Shown here in pieces: positions 1 through 9,377 of a stretch of DNA of 64,000 bases. The notes beneath the pieces are model-generated. The model was given only the letters and a program-made list of their open reading frames with translations, made no database searches and had not been told where the DNA came from. Made by a program: the position numbers and the translations under genes. This DNA comes from Schlesneria sp. DSM 10557 (GTDB lineage: Bacteria > Planctomycetota > Planctomycetia > Planctomycetales > Planctomycetaceae), in contig NZ_CP124747.1 of NCBI RefSeq assembly GCF_041860085.1, forward strand, positions 3,968,001 through 4,032,000. Direction: 5' to 3'. How positions within the stretch are numbered: position 1 is the stretch's first letter; the number at the start of each line of letters is the position of its first letter.

Positions 1-33
1 TCTTCGCTCGTGGTTTCTCTCAAGGAAACTCCC

Positions 34-924
34 ATGGTTCGCCAATCTGTCTGCTCGCTTGCTGCAATTCTTGTGACTGCTGCTTCACTGGGACTCATGA
101 TCGCCTCTCCGACCGAGGTCGTCGGCGCGGAGAAGAATAAAACAACGTTCCGGAAGCCGATCAAGAACCCTTCCTTCAATCCTGACGCTACGCAGGTAAA
201 CCTCTTCGAAGCGGTCGATTCCGGCAAAGTCACCGTCCGCCTGATCCCCAAGAATGCCCGGGGTGGCAAAGTGCTGATCGAGAACAAACTGGACCAGCCC
301 CTGACCGTCAAAATCCCGGAGGCGGTCGCCGCCGTATCGATTCACTCGCAATTCGCAAACGCGCAAATGGACAACAACGCACAGGGGGCTTTCGGGTTCG
401 GCAAAGCTGCCGGCGGCGATCAAGCCGGTCCGCAGAACCTCGGGGGCGGCATCATGCCGCTCCTGCAAAATAAGCAGGCTGCCGGAAATGAACCGGGGAA
501 GCCCAATGTCGACGAGCTGGGACAAGGCCTGTTCTCGATTCCTGCCGAATCCGTCATCTCGCTTCCGTTCAGCTCGGTCTGCCTGGAACATGGCAAGCCC
601 GAACCGACCACGGGCAGTAAATATACCCTCGTTCCCATCAACAGAATCAGCCGCGATCCGGTGCTGCATCAATTGATCGCCACCGTGGGTCGGGGGGGTG
701 TCGACCAGCAAGCTGCCCAGGCGGCGGCATGGCACGTCGCAAACGGAAAAAGCTTTCAGGAATTGAGCGAACTAATCACAACTCCGATCGATCTGCTCAC
801 CCAGACACCTCACTTCAGCGTGGACCAGATCATCAAAGCCGAACAACTTGTGGCGCGCGCTCGTGAACGATCGGAAGAGTTATCCGTTATCGAGGCAACT
901 GCGAAGGTGACATCCAACAAGTAG
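34..924 (+). CDS. Secreted protein of unknown function
   Basis: 296 aa. I chose the ATG at 34, which has an AAGGA ribosome binding site 7-8 bases upstream, over the in-frame GTG at 10. The N-terminus is a clear signal peptide: a short basic start, then a hydrophobic stretch of about 20 residues ending near the Ala-rich VVGA. The mature part has a beta-rich region (about residues 45-100) with a phrase on conferring 'NKLDQPLTVKIPEAV', a Gly/Ala/Gln-rich middle (about 110-165) that looks disordered, and a helical C-terminus. No catalytic motif is recognised. It is probably periplasmic or surface-located. It stands alone, 222 bases before the PSD1 gene on the same strand. The reading frame is solid; the function is unknown. 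Confidence 0.75.
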   Translation: MVRQSVCSLAAILVTAASLGLMIASPTEVVGAEKNKTTFRKPIKNPSFNPDATQVNLFEAVDSGKVTVRLIPKNARGGKVLIENKLDQPLTVKIPEAVAAVSIHSQFANAQMDNNAQGAFGFGKAAGGDQAGPQNLGGGIMPLLQNKQAAGNEPGKPNVDELGQGLFSIPAESVISLPFSSVCLEHGKPEPTTGSKYTLVPINRISRDPVLHQLIATVGRGGVDQQAAQAAAWHVANGKSFQELSELITTPIDLLTQTPHFSVDQIIKAEQLVARARERSEELSVIEATAKVTSNK

Positions 925-1146
925 TGACAGCGAGCCCGATGTGTTGATGTCGTCCCCGGCCCGTTTTCACACGACGCGTCAGTCCACTCTCTCAGTCCCG
1001 GTTTGCGGAAGTGAGCTTCTGCTGCCGTTCATCGTCTCGCTGTGCTGCAGAAGAGGGCTCGACGAATACTCGTTGCAGACTTTTCGGGGGGGATGTAGGG
1101 TATCTTTCTCCAGAGGGTAAGTCCGTAACGTCCGAGGAATGACCAG

Positions 1147-4100
1147 ATGCGAATGGCCAGGGATTGTGTGCGCTGGGTCGACAGCATTCTGGCATTCACC
1201 TGGCTATTGCTGACCTTGGGATCGAGTGTTGCTGCCGAGACGCAGCCAACCGAGTCGATTCGGTCGCTCCTCATTCAGAAATGTATCGCCTGCCATAGCG
1301 GCGACGAACCCCAGGGAGGGCTCGATCTCACCACGCGGGAACACCTGCTGATGGGTGGTGAATCCGGTTCTGCATTCGACGAATCGCAGCCACTTTCCAG
1401 CCTGATCTGGCAACGGGTCGAGCAAGGGGATATGCCCCCCAAACACCCGCTGTCAGACGAGGAAAAACAAACGGTCAGACTCTGGCTCGAAGGGGGAGCG
1501 ACGTGGTCCGGCGGGGCACTCGATCCGCTGGCAGTCACCACCCCACATCGCGCAGGCTTCGACTGGTGGTCCCTGCGCCCCCTGAGACAAGTCACGATTC
1601 CCTCAAACAGCATGACGGAAATCCGTACGCAGCCGATTGACGATTTCGTACTGGACGAATTAGCCAGGCATCAGCTTTCGATGTCCGCTGCGGCGGACGC
1701 TTCGACACTCATTCGGCGAATCTCCTATGACCTGCTCGGGTTGCCCCCTCTGCCCCAAGAGGTGGCCGAGTTCGCTGCGGACTCGCGTCCCGATGCCATC
1801 GAACGACTGATTGACCGGTTGCTCGCATCCCCCCATTACGGTGAGCGGTGGGCACGACACTGGCTGGATGTCGTCCGATTCGGCGAGAGCAATGGATTCG
1901 AGCGAGATCTGCCACGACCGAACGCCTGGCATTACCGGGACTGGGTCATCAGTGCACTCAATCGAGACCTGGCGTACGACGATTTTGTCCGCTGGCAACT
2001 CGCGGGAGACGTGCTGGGCCAAGACGACGCGGAATCAATCAAGGCGATGGGATTTCTGGTTGCCGGGGCACACAATACGGTCATTCCCGTCGTCGACACG
2101 ATGCGCGCAACCATGCGTCAGGATGAACTGGAGGATCTGGTCGGAACAGTCACTCAGACGTTCCTGGGTCTGACCGTGAACTGTGCCCGATGCCACGACC
2201 ATAAGTTCGATCCCATCACCGCGCGAGAGTACTATCAGATCGCATCATCGCTGGCCGGGATCAATCACGGCGATCGCGAGTACACCCCACCCGAAGTTGT
2301 CCGTCAGCTCGCGGCGTGGCAGACGGAAATCGAACAACTCACCCGGCAACTGAAAGAGGAAGAGACTCCCCTTCGCGAGCTCATCCTGTCGGCACGGAGT
2401 ACCCCCGAGAAGCGATCCTCAGTCACTCAACGGGAACCACAGCCACTCGCAGCCTGGGACTTTACCCAGGATCTGCGGGATCAGGCAGGCAACCTGCAAC
2501 TGACGTTAGTGGGGTCGGCAGAGCGAACTCCGAACGGTCTCGTCCTTGATGGAAAGTCGTTCGCCCGATCGTCCCCCCTGCCCATCGCCTTGGCGGAAAA
2601 GACACTGGAAGTGCGGGTGCAACTGAAAACACTGCACCAGTCAGGAGGGGGCGCGATCAGCCTCCAGACACTCGATGGCCAGGTATTTGATGCGATCGTC
2701 TACGCGGAAAACGAAGCCGCACGGTGGATGGCCGGAAGTGAAGGTTTTCAGCGCACCCTTTCTTATCAGGGGGGGGCCGAAGAACGGGCCGAGCAAGAGG
2801 CGATTGTCTTTACACAGGTTTATCACGCCGACGGAATCATTACCGGTTACCGGAACGGTCAGCCCTATGGGATCCCCATCCGAAAATCGGCCGCCATGAC
2901 ATTCGAAGCGGGACAATCCCAGATCCTGCTCGGACTACGACACGGAACCGAGGCGGGTGGTAACCGAATGCTGACGGGAACAATCCTCGCCGCCAAGCTT
3001 TTTGACAAAGCTCTCACGCCGGACGAAGTCGCCGCCTCCGCCGATGTCACCAAGACTTACGTCTCAGAAGACGAGATCCTGTCGCGACTGACTCCCGAAC
3101 GGCAGGCCTCGCGTATCGCAACAAAAGAGCGACTGAATCGCCTGAAGCAGAGCCATGCAGAACTGGCGAAGAATGGTCCGCAGATGGTTTATACAGCGAT
3201 ACTGACCCAACCCCCGGCAATGAGGGTTCACAAGCGAGGCAGTGTTGTTGCACTGGGAGAAGAGGTCGAGCCTGCGGGATTGATGGCCATCAAGGGACTG
3301 AACCCTTCCTTCGAGCTTCGGCCTGACTCCATCGAATCGCATCGGCGAAGCAAGCTCGCAGAATGGATCACCGATGCCCGCAATCCACTCTTCGCTCGGG
3401 TCATGGCAAACCGCATCTGGCATTACCACTTTGGACAGGGACTGGTGGAATCACCGAATGACTTTGGTTTTCATGCGGGGATGCCCAGCCACCCGGACTT
3501 ACTGGAATGGCTGGCCCAAGAGTTCAGGAATGGGGGTGTGCGATCAGCTGCGCCAAACGAAGCCGCCGGAGCGAAGGGGAGCTCTGCATCGCGTTTTTCT
3601 CTAAAACGACTGCACCGGCTGATGCTGAGCTCCACCACTTACCGACAATCGTCCGCCTTCAATTCCGACGCCGCTCGCCAGGATGCCAGCAACCGGTTCC
3701 TCTGGCGAATGAATCCCCGTCGATTAGAAGCAGAAGCGGTTCGGGATACGATGCTGTCCGTGTCCGGAGCATTGAATACCGAACTCGGAGGGAAAGGCTA
3801 TTCGGATGTAAACTCGTACTTTTTCAAAGGGACGCAGTTCTACGATCCGATCGACCCGGTCGGCCACTCCTCTCACCGACGCACTTTGTATCGGATGGGA
3901 GCGCGCGGCGGACGGAGTCCCTTCCTGGATAATTTTGACTGCCCGGACCCTTCGACGACGACGCCCCGCCGGTCATCGACGGTGACACCCCTCCAGGCGC
4001 TTTCACTCTTGAATCACTCATTCAGCCTGCGAATGGCTGACCAATTCGCTGAACGGCTTCGGCAGATCAGTAACCAACCGGACAGCCAGGCGAAAGCCGC

Positions 4101-4233
4101 GTTTGAGTTGCTTTACTGCCGGATCGCTGACGAACAGGAAATCGAACTCAGCAGGGCCTTCATCGCGGACCAGGGATTGTCGGAATTCTGCCGGGCGCTG
4201 TGGAATTCGTCCGAATTTCTGTTCGTTGACTGA
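1147..4233 (+). CDS. PSCyt1-DUF1549-LamG-DUF1553 (PSD1) planctomycete cytochrome-like protein
   Basis: 1028 aa, ATG with GAGGAA about 7 bases upstream. A signal peptide (about 1-30) precedes a planctomycete cytochrome c-type domain with a CIACH haem-binding motif at 46-50. DUF1549 follows, with the opening PIDDFVLDELARH and an ISYDLLGLPP segment at about 160-200, and a second CARCH motif at about 346. A LamG/concanavalin-like beta-sandwich is inserted at about 430-640. The C-terminal DUF1553 (about 740-1028) contains SKLAEWI, the typical FARVMANRIWHYHFG segment and the RRSSTVTPLQALSLLN block. The family is hugely expanded in Planctomycetes and is thought to act in secreted redox or polysaccharide metabolism, often next to DUF1501 proteins. 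No DUF1501 partner follows here, which is slightly unusual. The exact substrate is unknown. Confidence 0.93.
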   Translation: MRMARDCVRWVDSILAFTWLLLTLGSSVAAETQPTESIRSLLIQKCIACHSGDEPQGGLDLTTREHLLMGGESGSAFDESQPLSSLIWQRVEQGDMPPKHPLSDEEKQTVRLWLEGGATWSGGALDPLAVTTPHRAGFDWWSLRPLRQVTIPSNSMTEIRTQPIDDFVLDELARHQLSMSAAADASTLIRRISYDLLGLPPLPQEVAEFAADSRPDAIERLIDRLLASPHYGERWARHWLDVVRFGESNGFERDLPRPNAWHYRDWVISALNRDLAYDDFVRWQLAGDVLGQDDAESIKAMGFLVAGAHNTVIPVVDTMRATMRQDELEDLVGTVTQTFLGLTVNCARCHDHKFDPITAREYYQIASSLAGINHGDREYTPPEVVRQLAAWQTEIEQLTRQLKEEETPLRELILSARSTPEKRSSVTQREPQPLAAWDFTQDLRDQAGNLQLTLVGSAERTPNGLVLDGKSFARSSPLPIALAEKTLEVRVQLKTLHQSGGGAISLQTLDGQVFDAIVYAENEAARWMAGSEGFQRTLSYQGGAEERAEQEAIVFTQVYHADGIITGYRNGQPYGIPIRKSAAMTFEAGQSQILLGLRHGTEAGGNRMLTGTILAAKLFDKALTPDEVAASADVTKTYVSEDEILSRLTPERQASRIATKERLNRLKQSHAELAKNGPQMVYTAILTQPPAMRVHKRGSVVALGEEVEPAGLMAIKGLNPSFELRPDSIESHRRSKLAEWITDARNPLFARVMANRIWHYHFGQGLVESPNDFGFHAGMPSHPDLLEWLAQEFRNGGVRSAAPNEAAGAKGSSASRFSLKRLHRLMLSSTTYRQSSAFNSDAARQDASNRFLWRMNPRRLEAEAVRDTMLSVSGALNTELGGKGYSDVNSYFFKGTQFYDPIDPVGHSSHRRTLYRMGARGGRSPFLDNFDCPDPSTTTPRRSSTVTPLQALSLLNHSFSLRMADQFAERLRQISNQPDSQAKAAFELLYCRIADEQEIELSRAFIADQGLSEFCRALWNSSEFLFVD

Positions 4234-4261
4234 CTTCACGACTCGATCGGCCGACGCATGA

Positions 4262-4498
4262 CTAAGGGGGGTCGAATCCGCCGGGGTGAAACGGATGACA
4301 CCGGAGGATTCTCCAGATCCCTTTCCACGCCCCCACGATCGGGCCGTATTTCTCGACAGCTTCGATGAAGTAATTGCTGCACGACGGGTAGAACCGACAA
4401 TTGCTGCCCAGTAAGGGACTGATCAGCAGTTGGTAAAGACGAACGACGCGGATCAGTACGACCGCCAGAAATCCTCGCAACAAGCGAACGATAATCAT
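4262..4498 (-). CDS. yidD: YidD, membrane protein insertion efficiency factor
   Basis: 78 aa, the normal size for the family. An amphipathic N-terminal helix ([18 protein letters not shown]) precedes the signature [19 protein letters not shown] with its three cysteines, then [19 protein letters not shown]. YidD sits at the inner membrane and assists YidC/Sec-dependent insertion. The start overlaps the stop of rnpA by 4 bases (ATGA), so the two are translationally coupled. yidC, which often follows, is absent: the next gene downstream on this strand's path is the convergent PSD1 gene 28 bases away. Confidence 0.95.
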   Translation of the reverse strand: MIIVRLLRGFLAVVLIRVVRLYQLLISPLLGSNCRFYPSCSNYFIEAVEKYGPIVGAWKGIWRILRCHPFHPGGFDPP

Positions 4499-4896
4499 TG
4501 CGGCATCCGGGAAGACGGCGAATTTCGGCTCGGCTCGGCGGAATTCTGGTCCAGTCGCCGCTGCAAACGGCGGGACACATTCACCAGTGAGTGCTGATAA
4601 GCTTCGAGACTTGCCTTCTCTTTGGCCAGCGGGATGGCGATCAGGTCGACGCCTTGAGGGATCTCGAACTGTTTCAAGCGGAACGCTTCTCGAAGCAGCC
4701 GCTTCAAGCGATTCCTGACAATGGCACCACCGTGCTTGCGCGAAACACTAAGCCCGATCCGCGTGACGGGACTGGAACTTCGAGCGGCAAACAGCAGCAG
4801 CACGCCATCCGCCGCTTTGCACTTGAGCGCGTAAACGCGTTCAAAGTCTGCTTTCGCTCGAAGATGTTGGGCTTTGGTGAAGGTGAACCGAGTCAT
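4495..4896 (-). CDS. rnpA: Ribonuclease P protein component
   Basis: 133 aa. This is the protein subunit that helps RNase P RNA cleave the 5' leader of pre-tRNA. The family signature [10 protein letters not shown] is at 61-70. The basic N-terminal [21 protein letters not shown] and the [15 protein letters not shown]-type centre (here [13 protein letters not shown]) also match the family. The last 20 residues (after about 113) are a Ser/Pro/Arg-rich extension beyond the usual core. The start lies 2 bases after the stop of the upstream small membrane protein, and the end overlaps yidD by 4 bases. rpmH, the usual upstream partner, is not here. Confidence 0.95.
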   Translation of the reverse strand: MTRFTFTKAQHLRAKADFERVYALKCKAADGVLLLFAARSSSPVTRIGLSVSRKHGGAIVRNRLKRLLREAFRLKQFEIPQGVDLIAIPLAKEKASLEAYQHSLVNVSRRLQRRLDQNSAEPSRNSPSSRMPQ

Positions 4897-4898
4897 GG

Positions 4899-5354
4899 TT
4901 AGTCATCTCTTTGATCACCTCGTCGATTACGATCCGGGTCGTCGATTGGGGATTCAGTGACAGTGGGCTTTGCGGGTTTCAGGAACCAGAAGTCATCACA
5001 GATCGTTCGTTGCGGAGGCCCCACATTCCTTGCAAGCCGCCTCAATCGTCTGGCCCAGACCATCGTCGCTGCAATGATCCCCACACCTAAGATGGCAATT
5101 CCGCCCACGGCAGCCAAGGCAATCGAGGCTTTCCGTTTCTTCTCATCCGTCGTGAGTACACCCGATTCCGGGGCATCAATCTGGTCCGTTCGTCCGACAG
5201 CATCCACAGACTGGGGCAAGTCCCCCGCCAGCGGCAGTCGCTCGTGATCCTGAGCCAGCAGGACCTGTGACACCAACACCGGCAAAACAAAGACCCAACT
5301 GCCGCAAGAGTAGCCCACCGCTGGCACGAAGTAACCAACGATTGATTTCACCAT
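4899..5354 (-). CDS. Small membrane protein of unknown function between dnaJ-like gene and rnpA
   Basis: 151 aa. The N-terminus has a hydrophobic signal-like stretch (about 5-34, VGYFVPAVGYSCGSWVFVLPVLVSQVLLA). A second, stronger transmembrane helix lies at about 77-98 (IALAAVGGIAILGVGIIAATMVWA), followed by an RRLRRLAR basic cytoplasmic anchor. The C-terminus is short, charged and rich in Asp/Arg. The topology suggests a cleaved signal or helical hairpin with a small outer loop. It overlaps the end of the dnaJ-like gene by 7 bases and ends 2 bases before rnpA, so it is in the same transcript. I do not recognise the family. Confidence 0.7.
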   Translation of the reverse strand: MVKSIVGYFVPAVGYSCGSWVFVLPVLVSQVLLAQDHERLPLAGDLPQSVDAVGRTDQIDAPESGVLTTDEKKRKASIALAAVGGIAILGVGIIAATMVWARRLRRLARNVGPPQRTICDDFWFLKPAKPTVTESPIDDPDRNRRGDQRDD

Positions 5355-6304
5355 AGCCCCTCACGAACAGACGCTTCTCCTTCGGCGATTTGCTCGTAGA
5401 GCGTTTTCTCCCGTTCAGTGATTTTCTTGGGCAGGACGATTTTCACCACGACAAACTGGTCACCCGGTTGTTTGGTGGCGGAATCGATAACTCCCTTGCC
5501 CCGAAGTCTGAGCTTCATCCCACTGGACGTTCCAGGCGGGACCTTGACCACAACAGGCCCTTCACTGAGCGTGGGAACGTCCACCTTTGTCCCCAGCACG
5601 GCTTCGCTGGGAGAGACGGGAACGTCGACCAGCAGATTAGCACCTTCCCGTCGGAAGTAGGGATGTGGCTTAACTTCAACCTTCAGCAGCAAATCGCCCG
5701 GGATACCACTGGAAGAACCTCCGCCCCCCTGACCCGCCAGTCGAATGACTTGCCCGTCGTTGACCCCCGCCGGGATCTTGACCCCCAAAGTTTCGATGGA
5801 GCCGCTTCGATCAATTCGCACATCAACCATTCCCCCCTTGACGGCTGTCTCAAAGGGAACCTGAACCGTCGCGCGGATGTCCTCACCTTTGAACGCACTC
5901 GCCCGTTTGCCTCGCGGCGAACTCGTCCGGGACGTGCCACGGTTCATGGAGCTGTTGAAAAGATCGCCCAGATCGATTCCCCCGCTACCGAAGAAATCAC
6001 CCAGATCGATCGGGCCTGTTCCGTGTGCCGTATACCCACCCGGCCCCCCCGGACCGAAGGGCGAACCACCGGCCGAAGCTCTCCGCTGAAAATCGGCGCC
6101 GAACTGATCGTACTGCTGTCGTTTTTCTGTATCGTTCAGGACGTCATAGGCTTCCTGAATCTTCTTGAACGTCTCGGCGGCCTTCGGATCGTTTGGCTTT
6201 GCATCCGGGTGATTGACCCGCGCGAGCTTGCGATAGGCTTTGCGGATCTCGTCCGCACTCGCTGTTTTCGAAACGCCCAGTGTTTTGTAGTAGTCGTCTG
6301 CCAT
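5348..6304 (-). CDS. DnaJ-class molecular chaperone without zinc finger (CbpA-like)
   Basis: 318 aa from the ATG at 6304, chosen because MADDYYKTLG is the standard J-domain opening; an upstream in-frame start at 6376 would add 24 non-conserved residues. The J domain spans 1-70 with HPD at 32-34, the loop that stimulates DnaK ATPase. A Gly/Phe-rich linker (about 75-125) follows. The two C-terminal beta-sandwich substrate-binding domains start at about 140 (EDIRATVQVPFETAVKGG) and run to about 300. The four CxxCxGxG zinc repeats of true DnaJ are absent, which places it with CbpA/DjlA-type co-chaperones. It heads the group dnaJ-like / membrane protein / rnpA / yidD and is divergent from the PQQ gene at 6495. 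Confidence 0.92.
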   Translation of the reverse strand: MADDYYKTLGVSKTASADEIRKAYRKLARVNHPDAKPNDPKAAETFKKIQEAYDVLNDTEKRQQYDQFGADFQRRASAGGSPFGPGGPGGYTAHGTGPIDLGDFFGSGGIDLGDLFNSSMNRGTSRTSSPRGKRASAFKGEDIRATVQVPFETAVKGGMVDVRIDRSGSIETLGVKIPAGVNDGQVIRLAGQGGGGSSSGIPGDLLLKVEVKPHPYFRREGANLLVDVPVSPSEAVLGTKVDVPTLSEGPVVVKVPPGTSSGMKLRLRGKGVIDSATKQPGDQFVVVKIVLPKKITEREKTLYEQIAEGEASVREGLW

Positions 6305-6494
6305 GAGTGGTTGATGTCTCACAGTGAGTTCAAGGTCCGATCGGAAAATTCTAAGATTGTGTCTGAGATCGAACAAGGAGCATCTGTTGTTTTGCGAATA
6401 ACCCCAGGCAGCCAGTTGACGATTCCACGAGTTCCACCGAAGATCGACTCAGAACGTCGTTGCGGCTTGTTTGGTTACGTTTGAGGATTATTCC

Positions 6495-8177
6495 GTGAGT
6501 TCCCCCCTTCCCCCCGACGTGCCTCACCAGACGAACCTTGCCTCAACCGGGTCCTTAAACGGCCGCTGGCGCTGGGGGGCCGCCATCCTGACTGTTGCGC
6601 TCGTCTCTCAGGCCGTACTTCTCACCTACTGGTGGGGAGACCCGACCCACTCCAAGATGTCGGTGCTGTTCGTGTGGCCCGCCGCACTCTTCGCCCTCAC
6701 CATTTGGTGGGCGTTTTTTTCGGGCTGGTCACGAGGCGTTCGCTTCGGAACTCTGACTGCCATCGCGGCGTTGACGGTCGCCTTCTTAAGCCTTTACCGA
6801 TTGGAATGGGATGGCGCGATGGTTCCGCGCCGGTTTGTGTTGCGGTCCAAACCAAGCGGAGAGGAGATCGCACGCCAATATCTGAAGGACCGACCCTCGA
6901 AAAGCGTCTCTGCACCGGATGCCGCCAATGCTCCCGAACAGGAACCGCTCCTACTCACACTTGGCGACTGGCCAGGCTACCGGGGTCCGAACCGCGACGG
7001 CGTCGTCACAGGGGGAGACCTTCGCCTTAACTGGAACGTCCAACCCCCGCGCGAAGTCTGGCGGCACCCCGTCGGCCGTGCCTGGTCCTCGTTCGCAGTG
7101 ATTGGAAACCATGCCTTTACTCAAGAACAACGGGACGACAAGGAATGCGTCGTTGCCTATCACGTCGAGACCGGCAACGAATTGTGGGTGCATGAGGACA
7201 CGACCATCCTTTCGATCGTGGACGCTAACGGCGGCCCGGGGCCCCATGCCACGCCGCAGTTCGATTCGGGATTGCTCTACTCGCTCGGCGGCACAGGAAT
7301 CCTGAACTGCCTCGACGCGGCGTCCGGCAAACGAATCTGGACCGTCAACATCCTCGCCGACGCCGGCAAAGAGAATTCCCCTGTCCCCAACATTGAGTGG
7401 GGAATGTCATGCTCTCCCTTGGTGGTGGATGACCTGGTCATTGTCATTCCGGGCGGAACGGACGAGTCCAGTGGTGTGGGATTTGACCGGGGAGTTGCTG
7501 CATATCACAAAATTTCGGGACAACTCGTCTGGTCGGCCGGAAAACATAAATCCAGTTACGGCAGCCCGCGACTCGCCGAACTGGCTGGTGTCCGACAATT
7601 AATGATCCCAAATGCGGTTGGGCTCTCGGGCCACGACAGCGATACGGGCCGTGAACTCTGGTTCTTTCCACTGGAAAACGGGTCACACGTGAATTCCACG
7701 ATGCCCTGGGTGATCGACGAACAGTCGCTGATTTTTGGAACCGGATACGGAGTTGGCTCGGTTCGCCTGCAGATTTCCCAGACCGGTGACAAATGGTCGG
7801 CGGAGCAGATGTGGAAGACAAACCGATTCCGCCCTAAGTTCAACGAATTCGTCGTCCATGAGGGACACGCCTATGGACTGGATGACGGTACCCTGGCATG
7901 CCTCGACATCGAAACTGGAAAAATCAAATGGAGACAAGGCCGGTACGGATACGGCCAACTCCTGCTTGTGGATTCAACATTGCTGATCATCACGGAGGAC
8001 GGCGAGCTACTTCTGCTCCCCGCGGAACCAGTCAAACCCGAGGTCATTGCCAGTATGAAAGTGCTCGACAGCGGTTTCTGCTGGAATCATCCCGTCCTCG
8101 TCCGGGGCAAACTTCTGTTGCGAAACGCTGTGGAGGCGGTTTGCTTCGACGTCAGCAAACCCCAGAACGATGAGTGA
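6495..8177 (+). CDS. Membrane-anchored PQQ-like beta-propeller protein
   Basis: 560 aa from the GTG at 6495, which has GAGGA 7 bases upstream; an in-frame TTG at 6471 lies ahead of that site and is less likely. Three hydrophobic helices fill the N-terminus (about 18-40, 55-75 and 80-102). The rest is a PQQ-type (BamB-like) beta-propeller opening with the planctomycete-typical WPGYRGPNRDGVV at about 158. Repeats such as 'AYHVETGNELWVHE', 'CLDAASGKRIWTV' and 'CLDIETGKIKWRQ' are blade signatures. Proteins of this type are secreted or periplasmic and may bind ligands or partners; true PQQ binding is not shown. The gene is divergent from the dnaJ-like group and convergent with the TPR gene ending at 8265. 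Confidence 0.88.
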   Translation: MSSPLPPDVPHQTNLASTGSLNGRWRWGAAILTVALVSQAVLLTYWWGDPTHSKMSVLFVWPAALFALTIWWAFFSGWSRGVRFGTLTAIAALTVAFLSLYRLEWDGAMVPRRFVLRSKPSGEEIARQYLKDRPSKSVSAPDAANAPEQEPLLLTLGDWPGYRGPNRDGVVTGGDLRLNWNVQPPREVWRHPVGRAWSSFAVIGNHAFTQEQRDDKECVVAYHVETGNELWVHEDTTILSIVDANGGPGPHATPQFDSGLLYSLGGTGILNCLDAASGKRIWTVNILADAGKENSPVPNIEWGMSCSPLVVDDLVIVIPGGTDESSGVGFDRGVAAYHKISGQLVWSAGKHKSSYGSPRLAELAGVRQLMIPNAVGLSGHDSDTGRELWFFPLENGSHVNSTMPWVIDEQSLIFGTGYGVGSVRLQISQTGDKWSAEQMWKTNRFRPKFNEFVVHEGHAYGLDDGTLACLDIETGKIKWRQGRYGYGQLLLVDSTLLIITEDGELLLLPAEPVKPEVIASMKVLDSGFCWNHPVLVRGKLLLRNAVEAVCFDVSKPQNDE

Positions 8178-8201
8178 AAAAGCGATGATGAAAGATCATC
8201 G
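8176..8201 (-). terminator. Rho-independent terminator for the minus-strand TPR gene
   Basis: A 7-bp stem, CGATGAT (8183-8189) against ATCATCG (8195-8201), with a 5-base loop. On the minus strand it is followed after one base by five T residues (8181-8177). It lies 64 bases past the stop of the minus-strand gene at 8265 and overlaps the stop codon of the plus-strand PQQ gene. Confidence 0.55.
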
Positions 8202-8264
8202 GGGTCGTCCAACATCAATCCGTCCGCGGCATACTCTCCTCGCGAACTGGTCCGCGAAGCGACT

Positions 8265-9305
8265 TTATGGAGCAGCAGATTTCTCTCCCTGCAAGGCATT
8301 CCACGCCTTCTCGGCCACCGGCCCATAAGGGGTATCACCGTATCGGAAGACGACTTCACTGTAGAGATTCGTCGCCTGAATCGGGTCGCCGGCCTTTTCC
8401 AGAGACACTGCCGCTTCATAGCAGGCTCGGCTGCTAAGCCATCGATCTGAATCGTAGACCAGGGGCAGCCAGAGGTAAGCGCGAGCAGCCCGTTCGTACT
8501 CATGACGCTTCTGCCATGCTCGACCGATCACAAAGTAGACGCCGCTTCGCAGCTCCGTGGGATAAGCTTCAACGGCCTTGTGCCACCGCAAAATTTCATC
8601 AGGGTCCACGAGAACTTCGCCTCTCAACCTGACGCGCCACAACTGCATCTGAGCCCGCCGCTGAATCGCAATATCTGCCTCACGGGCGAGCCGCTGAAGA
8701 GTCTTCTCGGCATCGGCCCCCAGCTCGGCATCGGTCAGTAACCAGCTCGCTCCGACAAGTCGGGACAACGGCGTCGACGACAGTTCCATCCAGCGAGTGG
8801 CTTCTGATCTCAGCCTCCCTGCGGGGACCTCATCCGTCCAGTTAAGAGGGACCAGACCGTAATGAAACGTCTCGGGATCGGACTGCACGATCGACGAGAA
8901 ACGGGACATCGCAGTGACATAATCGCCGCTCCACAGACTGCATCGAACCTGACCGGCCAGGATTTCCCGCCGGACCCATGGCCGATCTTCCTTCGGCAAC
9001 GCAGCCGTAAATTCGGCGTTCGCAGCATCGGCCTTGCCTGCGGCCAACAGTTTGCGAGCTTCCTCATGGCGAGGCGTGTATTCCGTCGTGACCTCCACGA
9101 TCTCGGCACGGGGAAAGTGACGGGCGCGAACGTTTGGCCTCACCTTCAAGATCAATTCCCGCCCTGTGTAGTCTTCCACGTATCCGGTGATCGTGAAGCG
9201 ACTTCCTCCCGGCTGCTGAATCACGACTCGATCCTGGGCCATGAGCGGCGCAGCAGTCATGAGAAACAGTGAGGCGATTGCACCGAAGATGAGTGGGCGA
9301 GCCAT
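8265..9305 (-). CDS. Secreted tetratricopeptide-repeat protein
   Basis: 346 aa from the ATG at 9305, which gives a textbook signal peptide (MARPLIFGAIASLFLMTAAPLMA); an upstream TTG at 9374 would put 23 unsuitable residues in front. A small beta-rich segment (about 27-70, ITGYVEDYTGRELILKVRP) precedes helical repeats (about 72-340) of TPR character, including AARKLLAAGKADAANAEF-like and YERAARAYLWLPLVY units. It probably acts as a periplasmic scaffold. It follows the PDZ gene at 9378 by 72 bases on the same strand and is likely co-transcribed with it. No enzymatic motif is seen. Confidence 0.75.
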   Translation of the reverse strand: MARPLIFGAIASLFLMTAAPLMAQDRVVIQQPGGSRFTITGYVEDYTGRELILKVRPNVRARHFPRAEIVEVTTEYTPRHEEARKLLAAGKADAANAEFTAALPKEDRPWVRREILAGQVRCSLWSGDYVTAMSRFSSIVQSDPETFHYGLVPLNWTDEVPAGRLRSEATRWMELSSTPLSRLVGASWLLTDAELGADAEKTLQRLAREADIAIQRRAQMQLWRVRLRGEVLVDPDEILRWHKAVEAYPTELRSGVYFVIGRAWQKRHEYERAARAYLWLPLVYDSDRWLSSRACYEAAVSLEKAGDPIQATNLYSEVVFRYGDTPYGPVAEKAWNALQGEKSAAP

Positions 9306-9377
9306 CCTGGTAAGCACTGTACTCAACGGGGCCCCTTCGGTTGCAACGGTATTTCGAATCTCAGCGGTTGCCAAATC

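Noticed and set aside
4897-5350. rpmH hidden before rnpA
   Set aside because: Only 2 bases separate rnpA from the upstream membrane protein and no L34-like basic peptide is encoded there.
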